Shown one piece after another: positions 25,697 to 34,547 of a stretch of DNA of 64,000 nucleotides. A model generated the notes under the pieces. It made no database searches. It was not told the origin of the DNA and was given only the letters and a program-made list of their open reading frames with translations. Made by a program: the position numbers and the translations under genes. Each line of letters opens with the position of its first letter. Position 1 is the first letter of the stretch. The stretch comes from Chloroflexi bacterium AL-N1 (GTDB lineage: Bacteria > Chloroflexota > Chloroflexia > Chloroflexales > Roseiflexaceae): contig WYDT01000007.1 in NCBI GenBank assembly GCA_013122435.1, positions 340,264-404,263 of the forward strand. The letters are read 5' to 3'.

Positions 25697-25796
25697 TCTA
25701 CCTCATTATACGCTCTGCTCATTTCCCTTTAATCCCTTGACTCTCCCACTGTAGGAAGGTGTATCATACCTAAATACACGTAAGGGACAGCGAGTT

Positions 25797-26775
25797 ATGT
25801 TTTGTATTGGCGATTTCTCCAGGTTAACACGAGTGTCGGTTAAAATGCTGCGCCACTATGACGAGATCGGTTTATTACTACCGATCTATCTATGTCGATT
25901 CGGCAACGAACTATCGCTACTACGCTGCGGACCAGTTGCCTCTTCTCAATCGCATTATCGCGCTCAAGGATCTTGGTTTCTCTCTCGATCAGATTGGGCT
26001 GCTACTCAACGATCATGTGTCACTCGACGAGATGCGGGGCATGCTCAAACTGCGCCGTGCCGCAGTTGAACAGACAGTGCGTCGTGAGCAGCAGCGATTG
26101 GTGTAGATCGAAGCACATTTTCGCATTATGACTCAGACTGAGCACGATCAGTCGTATGATGTGGTGCTTCGTGAAGTTGAGCCACAACTGATGGCTATCA
26201 TTCGAGAGACAGTGCCCTCGTTCGGTCGGCCTATTGCCTATCTGTTTGATGAGGTCGAAGCCTATGTGTCCCGGCAACAGGCGCATGCTGTTAGTGGCCC
26301 ACTTATGGTTCTGCACGATGCTGAATATCGTGCAACGGATTGTGATATCGAGGTGGCTGTACCGCTCCCCCAGACCATACCAGCGAATGAGCGGGTTGGC
26401 GTGTATGAGTTGGCAGGCGCTCTGATGGTCTGTGTGGTCTATACCGATAGCTATGGTCGGCTGGCGGAGGTGCTGCACACCTTGCTGATCTGGGTCGATG
26501 CCAATGCTATGGCGATCACTGGTCCTTTGCGTGAAGTCTATGTACGCCAACAACCGGGGAATATCATACTCATTCTGGGATGCCGCACAACCGATCAAAT
26601 GCAGGATAACCTGGGATGTCTGGATTTCCAGATCACAGGAGAACAGCTTGCTACGCTGAATGCCGTAGCCGATTTTAACATTGGATTTCCGTACAGCTTT
26701 TTGCATAGTGATAATGTGCGGAATCTGGTTTTCGGTGACTCCTTTGCATTGCTTGATAACCATCGCCACCCATAG
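25797..26775 (+). pseudogene. Chimeric MerR regulator / aldo-keto reductase remnant
   Basis: ATG at 25797 opens a MerR HTH (MFCIGDFSRLTRVSVKMLRH, YDEIGLLLP). A 4-bp tandem duplication (CTATCTAT at 25886) shifts the frame; removing one copy restores IYVDSATNYRYY and LKDLGFSLDQIGLLL. An in-frame TAG follows RREQQRLV. A GyrI-like effector domain continues from about 26150 (VELAGALMVCVVYTDSYGRL-like, ITGPLREVYVRQQPGN). At about 26570 it runs in frame into the C-terminus of an aldo-keto reductase (LGCRTTDQMQDNLGCLDFQI, GEQLATLNAVADFNIGFP, LVFG..FALLDNHR). A deletion therefore joined two genes, and the regulator is inactive by several independent lesions. Confidence 0.85.
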
Positions 26776-26832
26776 CGCTGGTTACATCAAAGCACTTGAT
26801 AGCTCCTTCGTCGGGATGTTGTGGCATCCTGG

Positions 26833-28020
26833 CTAGAGTGCTTTGGTTGTGCGTAAGGTGATTTCGTAGAGGACTATCAGTACGATACCCATGACGCAGA
26901 GTGCGGGGCCAACAACTTCGAGATTAACACGTTGTGCCAGTGTACTGATCAACGCAGGGAGCGCAGCAGCCCCCAGCATCGCGGCACTCACCTGAAACCC
27001 GACGGCGTGCATAGCGCGGCCCTGTCCAAGGCGTTGGGGTGTTTGGGCCATCAGTAGGGGGAAGATCGGTGCGAGGGTGAAGCCCATCAGTGCCAAACCC
27101 ACGAAGCTGAGCAATGGGATATTTGGTAGCGAGACCAACGTGGCCCCGATGATCAGAAACAGCATGCTGGCACGCAACAGGTGATGTTCGTTGAATCGTT
27201 CGGTCAGGACGCCAAAGACAATCCTTCCCACCGTTAAACTCCCCCAGTAGATACTCACCCATACACCTGCCAGTGCGCCATCTACACCACGGCTTTCAGT
27301 AAATAGGGTGTAGGTTAATTGACCGGCGGTTACTTCGAGACCAGTATAGATGAAAAACAGACAGATATGCAGCCAGACGATGGGATGCTGAAGGGTGACA
27401 AAAGCGCTGACCTGCTCAGATGGGGTGTTGTTTTCACTCGATGTATGGGATGACTCCCACAGAGAAAGTGTGAAGGCAAAGACCACGGTCATCAAGCTCA
27501 GAATAAGGCCAACAACTACATAGCCCCACCGCCACGCATAGCCCAGTTGCAGCGGGGTGATCATGATCAGTGGGCCGAGTGTGGCTCCCAGACCATAGCA
27601 GGCGTGGAGCCAGTTGATGTGGCGATTGCCAAAGTTGTTGGCGGCGTAGGCGTTGAGCCCTGCATCGATAGCACCGGACCCGAGTCCCGCCACGACACCA
27701 CAGATCAGAAACATCCACCAGAATGGTGCGATGGCATAGCCAAAGAGGCTGGTCGCCATCAGCAGACTGCTGATGAGGAGCAAGCGCCCCACACCAAAGC
27801 GAGCAAGAATGCGTCCGCTATTGAAGCTTGAGACCATGTAGCCAATACCAGTGGAGGCCAGGATGGTACCGATAGCGTCAAGCGGTAATCCAAAGGTGGT
27901 GCGGAGCGATGGCCATGCAATACCCAATGTTCCATCGGGAAGTCCGAGGCTGATAAAACCAAGGTAGGCAATCAGAAGGAGGACAAAACCTGGACGACGT
28001 TTTAATGTTGCGACAGACAA
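26833..28020 (-). CDS. MFS transporter
   Basis: 395 residues and about 12 hydrophobic helices. The start is MSVATLKRRPGFVLLLIAYL with LGLPDGTLGIAWPSLR, and the loop 2-3 motif is NSGRILARFGVGRLL. GLGSGAIDAGLNAYAANNF matches the FucP/YfkF-like branch (bypass-of-stop-codon family in the older literature). A second-half repeat GRIVFGVLTERF follows. It is an inner-membrane secondary transporter; the substrate is unknown, with sugars or drugs possible. It is intact and starts after GAAGGAG. Confidence 0.85.
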   Translation of the reverse strand: MSVATLKRRPGFVLLLIAYLGFISLGLPDGTLGIAWPSLRTTFGLPLDAIGTILASTGIGYMVSSFNSGRILARFGVGRLLLISSLLMATSLFGYAIAPFWWMFLICGVVAGLGSGAIDAGLNAYAANNFGNRHINWLHACYGLGATLGPLIMITPLQLGYAWRWGYVVVGLILSLMTVVFAFTLSLWESSHTSSENNTPSEQVSAFVTLQHPIVWLHICLFFIYTGLEVTAGQLTYTLFTESRGVDGALAGVWVSIYWGSLTVGRIVFGVLTERFNEHHLLRASMLFLIIGATLVSLPNIPLLSFVGLALMGFTLAPIFPLLMAQTPQRLGQGRAMHAVGFQVSAAMLGAAALPALISTLAQRVNLEVVGPALCVMGIVLIVLYEITLRTTKAL

Positions 28021-28083
28021 AGACGATCTCCTTCAGATTAACTCAATGCTTCCGGATGCTTGACTATATAGAGTGTATCAGAT

Positions 28084-28290
28084 CTATTGATTTGCTGTCT
28101 TAATGTGTTGTGGCCAACGTACAAAAAGATGGATCAATGCGCCAATGACGTTTGTGAGTACAATGATCAGTCCCCATATCAGCCGATCATTAGATTGGGT
28201 TTCGTTCTGCACACAATCGATGAGCATCCAAACCCAGAAGACAGTACTGGCAAGCAGTGTAAAAAGAATTGTAATTTCACCAAGGCCCAT
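28084..28290 (-). CDS. PLDc_N-domain small membrane protein
   Basis: 68 residues with two transmembrane helices (ITILFTLLASTVFWVWMLID and LIWGLIIVLTNVIGALIHLF). The loop DCVQNETQSNDRLIWGLII is the phospholipase D-nuclease N-terminal (PF13396) pattern. It has no catalytic domain. RBS GGAGG. Similar stand-alone proteins are common and of unknown role. Confidence 0.75.
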   Translation of the reverse strand: MGLGEITILFTLLASTVFWVWMLIDCVQNETQSNDRLIWGLIIVLTNVIGALIHLFVRWPQHIKTANQ

Positions 28291-28493
28291 ACTATACCTC
28301 CTTCAAAAATAGCGTTTTAGACCAAAGTCGGATATCGCGACATTATACGGCATGTCTTAATCATTTATTATCAGGCAAGTGAACTCGTACATCAAGAGAA
28401 TTACATTTGATACAGGGCTCGTAGCAGTGTACAATTCTCACTAGACTAAACCAACACAATCATGTACTCTTTGGTCGTCGTGCGGTGAGATTA

Positions 28494-29615
28494 ATGCACA
28501 TCCTCTTTCTCGATCCATTCCATGGTGGCTCACATGCAGCGGTCTCTGTGGGCTATGCACAACACAGCCAACATGATCTAACGTTGTTGACGCTTCCTAC
28601 CGATGGTGGTTGGCGCTGGCGTATGCGTGGTGCAGCTATCACACTGGCGCGACAACTGCGGACATTGGTGGCTGAACAGGGTACTTTGTTTGATTTGATA
28701 GTGACGACAGATATGCTCGATCTGGCCACCTTTCTGGGCTTGACCCGTGATCTGACAGCAACCATACCAACCGCGATTTATTTCCACGAAAATCAGCTTA
28801 CCTACCCCTTGCCGCAGGAGCGCAAGCGCGATCTGTCGTTTTCGTGGATTAACTATACCAGTGTGGTGATAGCCGATGCGGTGCTGTTTAACTCCGAGTT
28901 TCACCGTCGTGTATTTACCCAATCGCTGGTTGGTCTCTCCGGTCGTTACTATGACCACCAGGAACTGGATTTAATCAAACAGATCGACGCTAAGTCACAA
29001 GTGCTTGCGCCGGGGATTGATCTCGTACGTTTTGACCAGTACAAACCGACCTCCGTTTCACATGCTGCCGAGGAGCACGTGCCAATCATCTTATGGAATA
29101 GCCGTTGGGACTACGATAAACAGCCGCATGCGTTTTTTGACGCCCTTGCTACGCTTGAGGCCCGTGGTGTCGATTTTCGCCTGATCGTTGTGGGAGAATA
29201 TATCGATCCAAAAGCCGAGGAATTTATTGCTGTACGCGAACGGTTTGCCTCGCAGACACTGGCCTGGGGGTATGTAGAAGATAGTGCAGAATACGCGCGG
29301 CTCTTGTGGCAGGCCGATATTGTGGTAAGTGCGGCGATACAAGAGTTTTTTGGTATTGGTTTAGTTGAGGCAATGTATTGTGAATGTGTGCCGATTGTGC
29401 CGCGCCGCTTGAGCTATCCGAGTCTTATTCCTGAGCACTATCACAGTGATTGTCTGTACGAAAGTGAGCGTGGGCTGGTCGATAAACTGCAGTTTGCCAT
29501 CGCCAATCTTGCGAAACTCAAAGCGCACGACTTTCGTGGAGTTGCGGCGCCTTACGACTGGAAGCAGATCGTGCAACAGTATGATGAGATGTTTGCAGCG
29601 GTCAGTCAGCGATGA
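28494..29615 (+). CDS. DUF3524 glycosyltransferase, tRNA-queuosine mannosyltransferase-like
   Basis: About 373 residues. MHILFLDPFHGGSHAAVSVG, GWRWRMRGAAI and IYFHENQLTYPLPQ are the signatures of the DUF3524 N-domain found in the animal enzyme that mannosylates queuosine in tRNA-Asp (GTDC1/QTMAN). The C-terminal half is a GT-B fold: ILWNSRWDYDKQPHAFFDAL, EYIDPKAEEF and the donor-binding EFFGIGLVEAMYCECVPIVP. I use the ATG 9 bases inside the GTG-started frame because homologues begin MxILxLxPFHGGSH. The bacterial substrate is not established; tRNA queuosine or another glycoside is possible. Confidence 0.8.
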   Translation: MHILFLDPFHGGSHAAVSVGYAQHSQHDLTLLTLPTDGGWRWRMRGAAITLARQLRTLVAEQGTLFDLIVTTDMLDLATFLGLTRDLTATIPTAIYFHENQLTYPLPQERKRDLSFSWINYTSVVIADAVLFNSEFHRRVFTQSLVGLSGRYYDHQELDLIKQIDAKSQVLAPGIDLVRFDQYKPTSVSHAAEEHVPIILWNSRWDYDKQPHAFFDALATLEARGVDFRLIVVGEYIDPKAEEFIAVRERFASQTLAWGYVEDSAEYARLLWQADIVVSAAIQEFFGIGLVEAMYCECVPIVPRRLSYPSLIPEHYHSDCLYESERGLVDKLQFAIANLAKLKAHDFRGVAAPYDWKQIVQQYDEMFAAVSQR

Positions 29616-29654
29616 TAGAGCCTGCGGATTGATCGATTTGTGGCGGTGTAGCTA

Positions 29655-29897
29655 TTAACGGCGGCGTAAGGGACGACAACAATCACAATTTGTCCCATGA
29701 ATAGTCGTTGTAGGGCGTGTTGAGTTAGTCGGTGTCGATGGTAGCTTTTGTCGTTGCACATGGAAGGTGCCCGGTGTACGTGGACACAGATCATGACAGA
29801 TGGGACACTCTACCGGCGGCCAATCGGCCATCTCACTCGAACGTAATTCCTCGATGTCAATATCACATATCGCACACGTATAAATATAGAGTGGCAT
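29655..29897 (-). CDS. FmdB-family zinc ribbon protein
   Basis: 80 residues. MPLYIYTCAICDIDIEELRS and PVECPICHDLCPR are the FmdB regulatory zinc ribbon (CxxC...CxxC). The C-terminal CDCCRPLRRR is basic. Such proteins are small putative regulators or zinc carriers. It shares the upstream region with the COG0523 metallochaperone gene transcribed the other way, which makes a zinc-related role for both attractive (inference). Confidence 0.8.
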   Translation of the reverse strand: MPLYIYTCAICDIDIEELRSSEMADWPPVECPICHDLCPRTPGTFHVQRQKLPSTPTNSTRPTTTIHGTNCDCCRPLRRR

Positions 29898-29970
29898 AAT
29901 TTCTCACCTTTCGGAATTGATGTGGTAATTCTCTTCTATTATACAGTTACCTGTACATAGGGGTTGTTGT

Positions 29971-30037
29971 TTGACATAGAGGCTGTAAATATTGTAAGAT
30001 ACCTCCTTTAATGATACTATATATCATTAAAGGAGGT
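29971..30037 (+). promoter_or_regulatory. Promoter plus 16-bp palindromic operator before the COG0523 gene
   Basis: TTGACA at 29971 and TAAGAT at 29995, 18 bases apart, form a promoter. Directly after it lies a perfect inverted repeat, ACCTCCTTTAATGATA / TATCATTAAAGGAGGT with loop CTATA (30001-30037). Its inner part (AATGATA..TATCATT) looks like a Fur/Zur-type operator. The right arm ends in AAAGGAGGT, a perfect Shine-Dalgarno sequence, and the left arm is its complement. A TTG in frame with the COG0523 gene follows at 30041. The site could be an operator over the transcription start, an RNA switch, or both. Confidence 0.6.
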
Positions 30038-30064
30038 CTTTTGTATTTGATTCACAAAGGAGCT

Positions 30065-31279
30065 ATGATGATACAGCGACCAAACACCCGCAAACGTCTT
30101 CCCGTGACAGTGCTTTCGGGGTTTCTCGGTGCTGGAAAGACCACACTGCTTAACCATGTGCTCACACAACGCCATGGATTACGAGTAGCTGTCATTGTGA
30201 ATGATATGAGTGAAGTCAATATGGATGCCCAACTTGTACGTGATGGTGCAGCGGCCCTGAGCCGTACTGAGGAAAAACTTGTTGAGATGACTAATGGGTG
30301 TATTTGTTGCACTCTACGCGATGATTTACTCAACGAAGTGGCACGTTTGTCGAAGGAAGGGCGTTTTGACTATTTGCTCATTGAGTCAACAGGCATCTCT
30401 GAACCATTACCAGTTGCGATGACGTTTACTTTTCCGATAGCTGAAGGTCAGACGCTGGCTGATGTTGCCTATCTAGATACCATGGTGACAGTTGTTGATG
30501 GCGCAACATTTTTACAGAATTATGTCTCTGCACGTCATTTGCAGGAGGAGGGGTTAGCCACAGGAGAGGATGATACACGTACACTAGCACAACTGTTAGT
30601 GGATCAGGTAGAATTTGCAGACGTGATTATCATCAATAAAGTCGACCTTGCTCATGCTCGTGATCTTGAGCGGCTGGAAAATGTATTACACCACTTAAAT
30701 CCCGAAGCTCGACTCATTCGTACAAGTCAGGGGGAAATTTCTCCACAGGATATTTTGGCGACAGGTCGGTTTGATCTGGAAAAAGCTCAAAACTCTCCAG
30801 GTTGGCTAAAAGAACTACAAGGTGAACACATCCCTGAAACAGAAGAATATGGGATTAGCAGTTTTGTATATCGTGCTCGTCGACCTTTTCATGCCGAACG
30901 CTTGATGAATGTGTTGCACTCACAAGTATTGAAGCAGGTTCTACGATCCAAAGGCCCAGTCTGGCTGGCATCACGTGTCAATCAAGCAGTTAACTGGTCG
31001 AAGGTTGGTCGTTACGTCTCACTTGAACCGGGGGCCCACTGGTTAGCTGTGTATCCGCGTGAAGAATGGGTTCAGACACTTGCACTGGATCAATATCTTG
31101 TGCGATACTGGGACGATACAGTTGGTGATTGTCGTTCAGAAATTGTGTTTATCGGTCTCCACATGAATCAATCAGACATTACGGCTGCTCTTGATCAGTG
31201 TTTACTCACTGACGAAGAATACCAACTTGGACCTGATCAATGGGCTTTTTTTCCTGATCCATTACCTCACTGGGAGTAA
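30065..31279 (+). CDS. COG0523 (CobW/P47K/ZNG1-type) GTP-dependent metallochaperone
   Basis: About 404 residues. ATG at 30065 follows AAAGGAG. GTPase motifs are Walker A SGFLGAGKTTL (about 18-28) and INKVDLAH (NKxD). The metal-binding motif GCICCTLRDDLL is the CxCC of COG0523 proteins. The C-terminal CobW_C domain starts near SSFVYRARRPFHAERL and ends with short basic and aromatic strands. The family delivers zinc (or cobalt or iron) to client enzymes and is often zinc-regulated. The large palindrome upstream and the divergent FmdB zinc ribbon fit a zinc-starvation unit (inference). Confidence 0.85.
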   Translation: MMIQRPNTRKRLPVTVLSGFLGAGKTTLLNHVLTQRHGLRVAVIVNDMSEVNMDAQLVRDGAAALSRTEEKLVEMTNGCICCTLRDDLLNEVARLSKEGRFDYLLIESTGISEPLPVAMTFTFPIAEGQTLADVAYLDTMVTVVDGATFLQNYVSARHLQEEGLATGEDDTRTLAQLLVDQVEFADVIIINKVDLAHARDLERLENVLHHLNPEARLIRTSQGEISPQDILATGRFDLEKAQNSPGWLKELQGEHIPETEEYGISSFVYRARRPFHAERLMNVLHSQVLKQVLRSKGPVWLASRVNQAVNWSKVGRYVSLEPGAHWLAVYPREEWVQTLALDQYLVRYWDDTVGDCRSEIVFIGLHMNQSDITAALDQCLLTDEEYQLGPDQWAFFPDPLPHWE

Positions 31280-31968
31280 CTCACATTATCCTTCAACTCT
31301 TGTCCTTGATGTGGTATCAAGCGTCGGAATGACGACCACGATTCAATGTCTGGACAGCCTTCTCATCAAAACAACCCATGAGATGTTGGGGATTATCGAA
31401 GTGGGCATACCAGGACACAGTCGCTTCCATCGCTTCGATAAACTGAGACGTCAAATAAAAATACACTACTGACGAATTTGCCAGAGTGTGAATGGCTTTG
31501 TTGCAACAACAGGCACATGGTTTCCGGCGAGAGGTGCTCCCTACGGACTTCAGCGATACATGCGTGTGCGAAGATTTTAACTCCTTCGCACATTCATCTC
31601 ATCTCTTATCTGGTGATAATGATGCGCTCAAAATCTGGAGCATAGGTTGATCTCCTCAGACATAAGTGTGTCGTTTCCTTCATTATTCGTACCGACATTT
31701 AAAAATATACTCTAATATAAGCTGCATTAATTCTTTTTTTTAGCTAACATAATTATTGATATTTTGCGAAATTTTTAACTAGTTACTTAGTATACACGGC
31801 TCTATATAGTATGAAACGCCTGATTTGGATTTGAGTGGGTAATTCTCGAGAGAAGTAACTGCGGTTGAAAACGCTGGACAAACGTAGATGAGACACGCAG
31901 AGAATCACCACAAGCGCTGTCGATTATTTAGAGTAGGGTACGTGGATTTTTAGTTGTGATACAACTGA
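31280..31968. other. Long intergenic stretch with a possible transposase scrap
   Basis: About 690 bases. On the reverse strand near 31470-31320 the frame LTSQFIEAMEATVSWYAHFD is followed by CFDEKAVQTLN. It recalls the tail of some IS transposases, but the match is weak and no start, DDE motif or terminal repeats are visible. The rest (31620-31900) is AT-rich with no gene. It may contain the promoter of a lost gene. Confidence 0.25.
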
Positions 31969-32355
31969 TCAGAGTTTCATGATCTTGCGAATACTGACGG
32001 CAGCCCGTTCCATCTGCGAGAAAACCAACCCTGGTTTGGCATGGCGGTGTGCTAACACAATTAATGCCGCTTCGGCACTCAGATTGATCGCTGTTACATA
32101 ACCATCATCCCCCTCGATAAATGCGCGTTTTAATTGGCCATGATGTAATTCACCGACTACCTGCTCTCCCAAAGCAATGAGTGCTGCGCCAATACCTGCG
32201 ATACGGCGTTCTTCGCCTCCATTCGGCAGGTTTGATGCGATTACAAAACCATCGCTATCAACAATAAGTGAGCCTGTGATGCCCAGCGATGCGGATTGAA
32301 AGCGTGACAATAAATCACTTAAAACACCATCAATAGTGGCATGTTGGTACGCCAT
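31969..32355 (-). CDS. Roadblock/LC7-domain protein
   Basis: 128 residues from the ATG of MAYQHATIDGVLSDLL. LGITGSLIVDSDGFVIASNL, RIAGIGAALIALGEQVVGEL, EGDDGYVTAINLSAEAALIV and a terminal helix are the roadblock/LC7 fold. These proteins act as partners or GTPase-activating factors for small Ras-like GTPases (MglB type). No MglA-like GTPase is adjacent, so its partner lies elsewhere. A longer start (8 codons upstream) is possible. Confidence 0.8.
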   Translation of the reverse strand: MAYQHATIDGVLSDLLSRFQSASLGITGSLIVDSDGFVIASNLPNGGEERRIAGIGAALIALGEQVVGELHHGQLKRAFIEGDDGYVTAINLSAEAALIVLAHRHAKPGLVFSQMERAAVSIRKIMKL

Positions 32356-32448
32356 AGCTGGTCTTCCCTTCGTCACTGCAAAGAATGAATTTACTACAAA
32401 ACGTCATAATCATACACGTAAGAGGCTATTTAAGCAACATATGGCCTA

Positions 32449-33312
32449 TCAAAGCAATCTTGGCTGTTCAAAGGTGCTTTCTAAGCTATTCCATGGTAAT
32501 GGTGCCACATCAATCAGTTGCTCTAAGCGTTGTTGCAACATACGACATAATGTGGGTGACTGACGTTCGTCTGGACAGTGAATAAAATAGTAGATTTGGA
32601 TACCACTTTGCATCCAGGCACGTAGTCGTTTCGCCCACTCATCGAGAAATGGTTCGTTGAGTGTCAGGTTGGGATGTCCAATGTAGCGAATCAAGGCTAT
32701 GTCGCTACTATACAATGGATGTAATGAGACATCCGGTTTCCGATCACGTGCCTTTTCGAGATCTTCTTCAGCCCCAGGTAGTGGCCCGGCACGTAGTGGA
32801 CGTACATCCATCAATACCCGCCCGACATTGTGCTGGTCAAGCAAATTCATGAGTGTTGGCTCGTTTGGGGAGCTATACCATTCGTGATGTCTGACTTCGA
32901 CCGATAAGCGATAGGTTGTGGGCCAGGCTTGCAGCCATTGTGCGAGATCGTCGATCTGTGTTGCGGTATAGCCTGGCGGGAGTTGTAAGAAAAAAGGACC
33001 AAGGCGTTGGTCAAGTGGCGCGACACGTTCTATAAACATACGTGTTGCATCAATGTGGTTAACCAGCGGGCCGTTATGGCTGATTTCACGGGGAATCTTC
33101 AAACAAAAGCGAAAGGTCTCGGGTGTTTCTGTGCTCCAGCGTTTGATCGTATCTGAGCTAGGAATGGCGTAGAATGTCGTATTTCCTTCGACAGTTGTCA
33201 AGCGACGGCTATAGAGGTGCAGGAAATCTTTTGATTTGCTTCCTGCCGGAAAAAGCTCCCCCACCCACTCCTTATACGACCAAACAGCACACCCAAGAAA
33301 GAATGGTTGCAT
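32449..33312 (-). CDS. DUF72 family protein
   Basis: 287 residues, full length. FFLGCAVWSYKEWVGELFPA, YSRRLTTVEGNTTFYAIPSS, FRFCLKIPREISH, GPFFLQLPPGY and SVEVRHHEWYSS are the conserved DUF72 blocks, with IRYIGHP where many members have FVRFHG. It is a TIM-barrel protein of unknown enzymatic role in the cytosol. Intact, monocistronic. Confidence 0.9.
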   Translation of the reverse strand: MQPFFLGCAVWSYKEWVGELFPAGSKSKDFLHLYSRRLTTVEGNTTFYAIPSSDTIKRWSTETPETFRFCLKIPREISHNGPLVNHIDATRMFIERVAPLDQRLGPFFLQLPPGYTATQIDDLAQWLQAWPTTYRLSVEVRHHEWYSSPNEPTLMNLLDQHNVGRVLMDVRPLRAGPLPGAEEDLEKARDRKPDVSLHPLYSSDIALIRYIGHPNLTLNEPFLDEWAKRLRAWMQSGIQIYYFIHCPDERQSPTLCRMLQQRLEQLIDVAPLPWNSLESTFEQPRLL

Positions 33313-33588
33313 GATATATATCTTACAGTGTATGTATCCTCATCTACTGTACCATAGATCTCTATTATTTGCGAGAGTAGAATCACATATATTGCTGCTA
33401 TTTGTCTATTACCTAGGTATTTTGTATGTCTACGGAAGCGCTACGGGCGTTTATTACAATCAAAATTACGTTATTTTGCCGATGTATACAGTAACTGCTC
33501 AAAGTATGCTGTCTGATAAGTTTTGATGGGGAATGTTGTGAGGATAGCTCTATTGTTTCAACACAAGTAGTGTAAAGGAGAAATTATA

Positions 33589-34494
33589 ATGCGATTACGA
33601 CGAGGTACCGTGAGTGTGGGTTTATGCGGCATGGCCATGGCGCTCTTGCTCAGCTTGCTCGTTTCGGCTGTTCAGTCCCATGGCTCGATGCAAAATCCGG
33701 TGAGTCGAGTCTACGGTTGTTTTTTGGAAGGCCCGGAGTCTCCAACATCGGCAGCGTGTCAGGAGGCCGTGGCTTTAGGGGGGATACAGGCACTGTATGA
33801 CTGGAATGAGATCAATTTAGCGAATGTGGCGGGGCGACATCAGGAGTTTATTCCTGATGGTCAGTTGTGTAGTGCTGGTCGTGCTAAATACAGGGGTTTT
33901 GATCAGGCGCGTGCCGATTGGCCTGCTGTGCAGTTGCCACAGAGTGGTCAGTTTACATTTACCTACCGTGCGACTGCTCCGCACCGTGGTTCTTTTGATC
34001 TGTATGTCACGCGGGATGGATACGATTCCACCCAACCTTTGCGATGGGCCGATCTTGAGTCAGCGCCATTCCTGACGAGTGTCGATCCGCCATTAGTCGA
34101 TGGATCGTATGTGATGGAAGGCCAACTGCCACAGGGAAAAAGCGGTCGACATCTTATTTATGCTATCTGGCAGCGTTCCGATAGCCCAGAGGCGTTTTAT
34201 TCGTGCTCTGATGTTATCTTTGGGGATGGTAGCAATCCTACGACTGTGCCTCCGACCGAGGTTCCATCTGGCACGCCCGTACCACCAACCGAGGTACCAT
34301 CGGTGACACCGACCGATACTCCTGTAATACCGACACCACCTGCGGATGCATCAACATGGCAGCCAAATACATCATATGCAGTCGGCGAAGAAGTAACATA
34401 TGAGGGGAGCACCTATCGCTGTTTACAGGCCCATACATCGCTGTCAAACTGGCAACCATCGAATGTACCAGCACTCTGGCAATTGGTTGCTTAA
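33589..34494 (+). CDS. AA10 lytic polysaccharide monooxygenase with C-terminal CBM5/12
   Basis: The signal peptide ends at residue 30, so the mature protein begins with His31 (HGSMQNPVSRVYGC). That His, together with the second His in TAPHRGSF at about 132, forms the copper histidine brace. The Cys pattern (YGC..., AACQE, QLCSAG, YSCSD) fits the chitin/cellulose-active AA10 group. A Pro-Thr linker (about 218-258) is followed by a CBM5/12 chitin-binding module (WQPNTSYAVGEEVTYEGSTY, LWQLVA). The enzyme cleaves crystalline chitin or cellulose oxidatively outside the cell. It is 53 bases upstream of an expansin gene carrying almost the same tail. Confidence 0.92.
   Translation: MRLRRGTVSVGLCGMAMALLLSLLVSAVQSHGSMQNPVSRVYGCFLEGPESPTSAACQEAVALGGIQALYDWNEINLANVAGRHQEFIPDGQLCSAGRAKYRGFDQARADWPAVQLPQSGQFTFTYRATAPHRGSFDLYVTRDGYDSTQPLRWADLESAPFLTSVDPPLVDGSYVMEGQLPQGKSGRHLIYAIWQRSDSPEAFYSCSDVIFGDGSNPTTVPPTEVPSGTPVPPTEVPSVTPTDTPVIPTPPADASTWQPNTSYAVGEEVTYEGSTYRCLQAHTSLSNWQPSNVPALWQLVA
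34282..34494 (+). repeat. Direct repeat, copy 1 (linker + CBM5/12)
   Basis: 213 bases encoding the Pro-Thr linker and CBM5/12 of the LPMO. They match 35322-35534 with a single visible base difference (AAT versus AGT, Asn to Ser, near the end). Confidence 0.9.
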
Positions 34495-34547
34495 TCCAGA
34501 CCATTGTTCGACAACTATAGTAACAATAGAAAGCTGATCTATCTACT

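Noticed and set aside
26104..26106. TAG read as a sense codon (together with 54674, 54887 and the epimerase remnant)
   Set aside because: Every gene with an in-frame TAG also carries frameshifts or deletions, and intact genes in the window stop normally; recoding is not needed.
31320..31480. IS transposase C-terminus
   Set aside because: Only about 45 residues with a weak resemblance and no terminal repeats; kept as a note in the intergenic entry, not as a mobile element.
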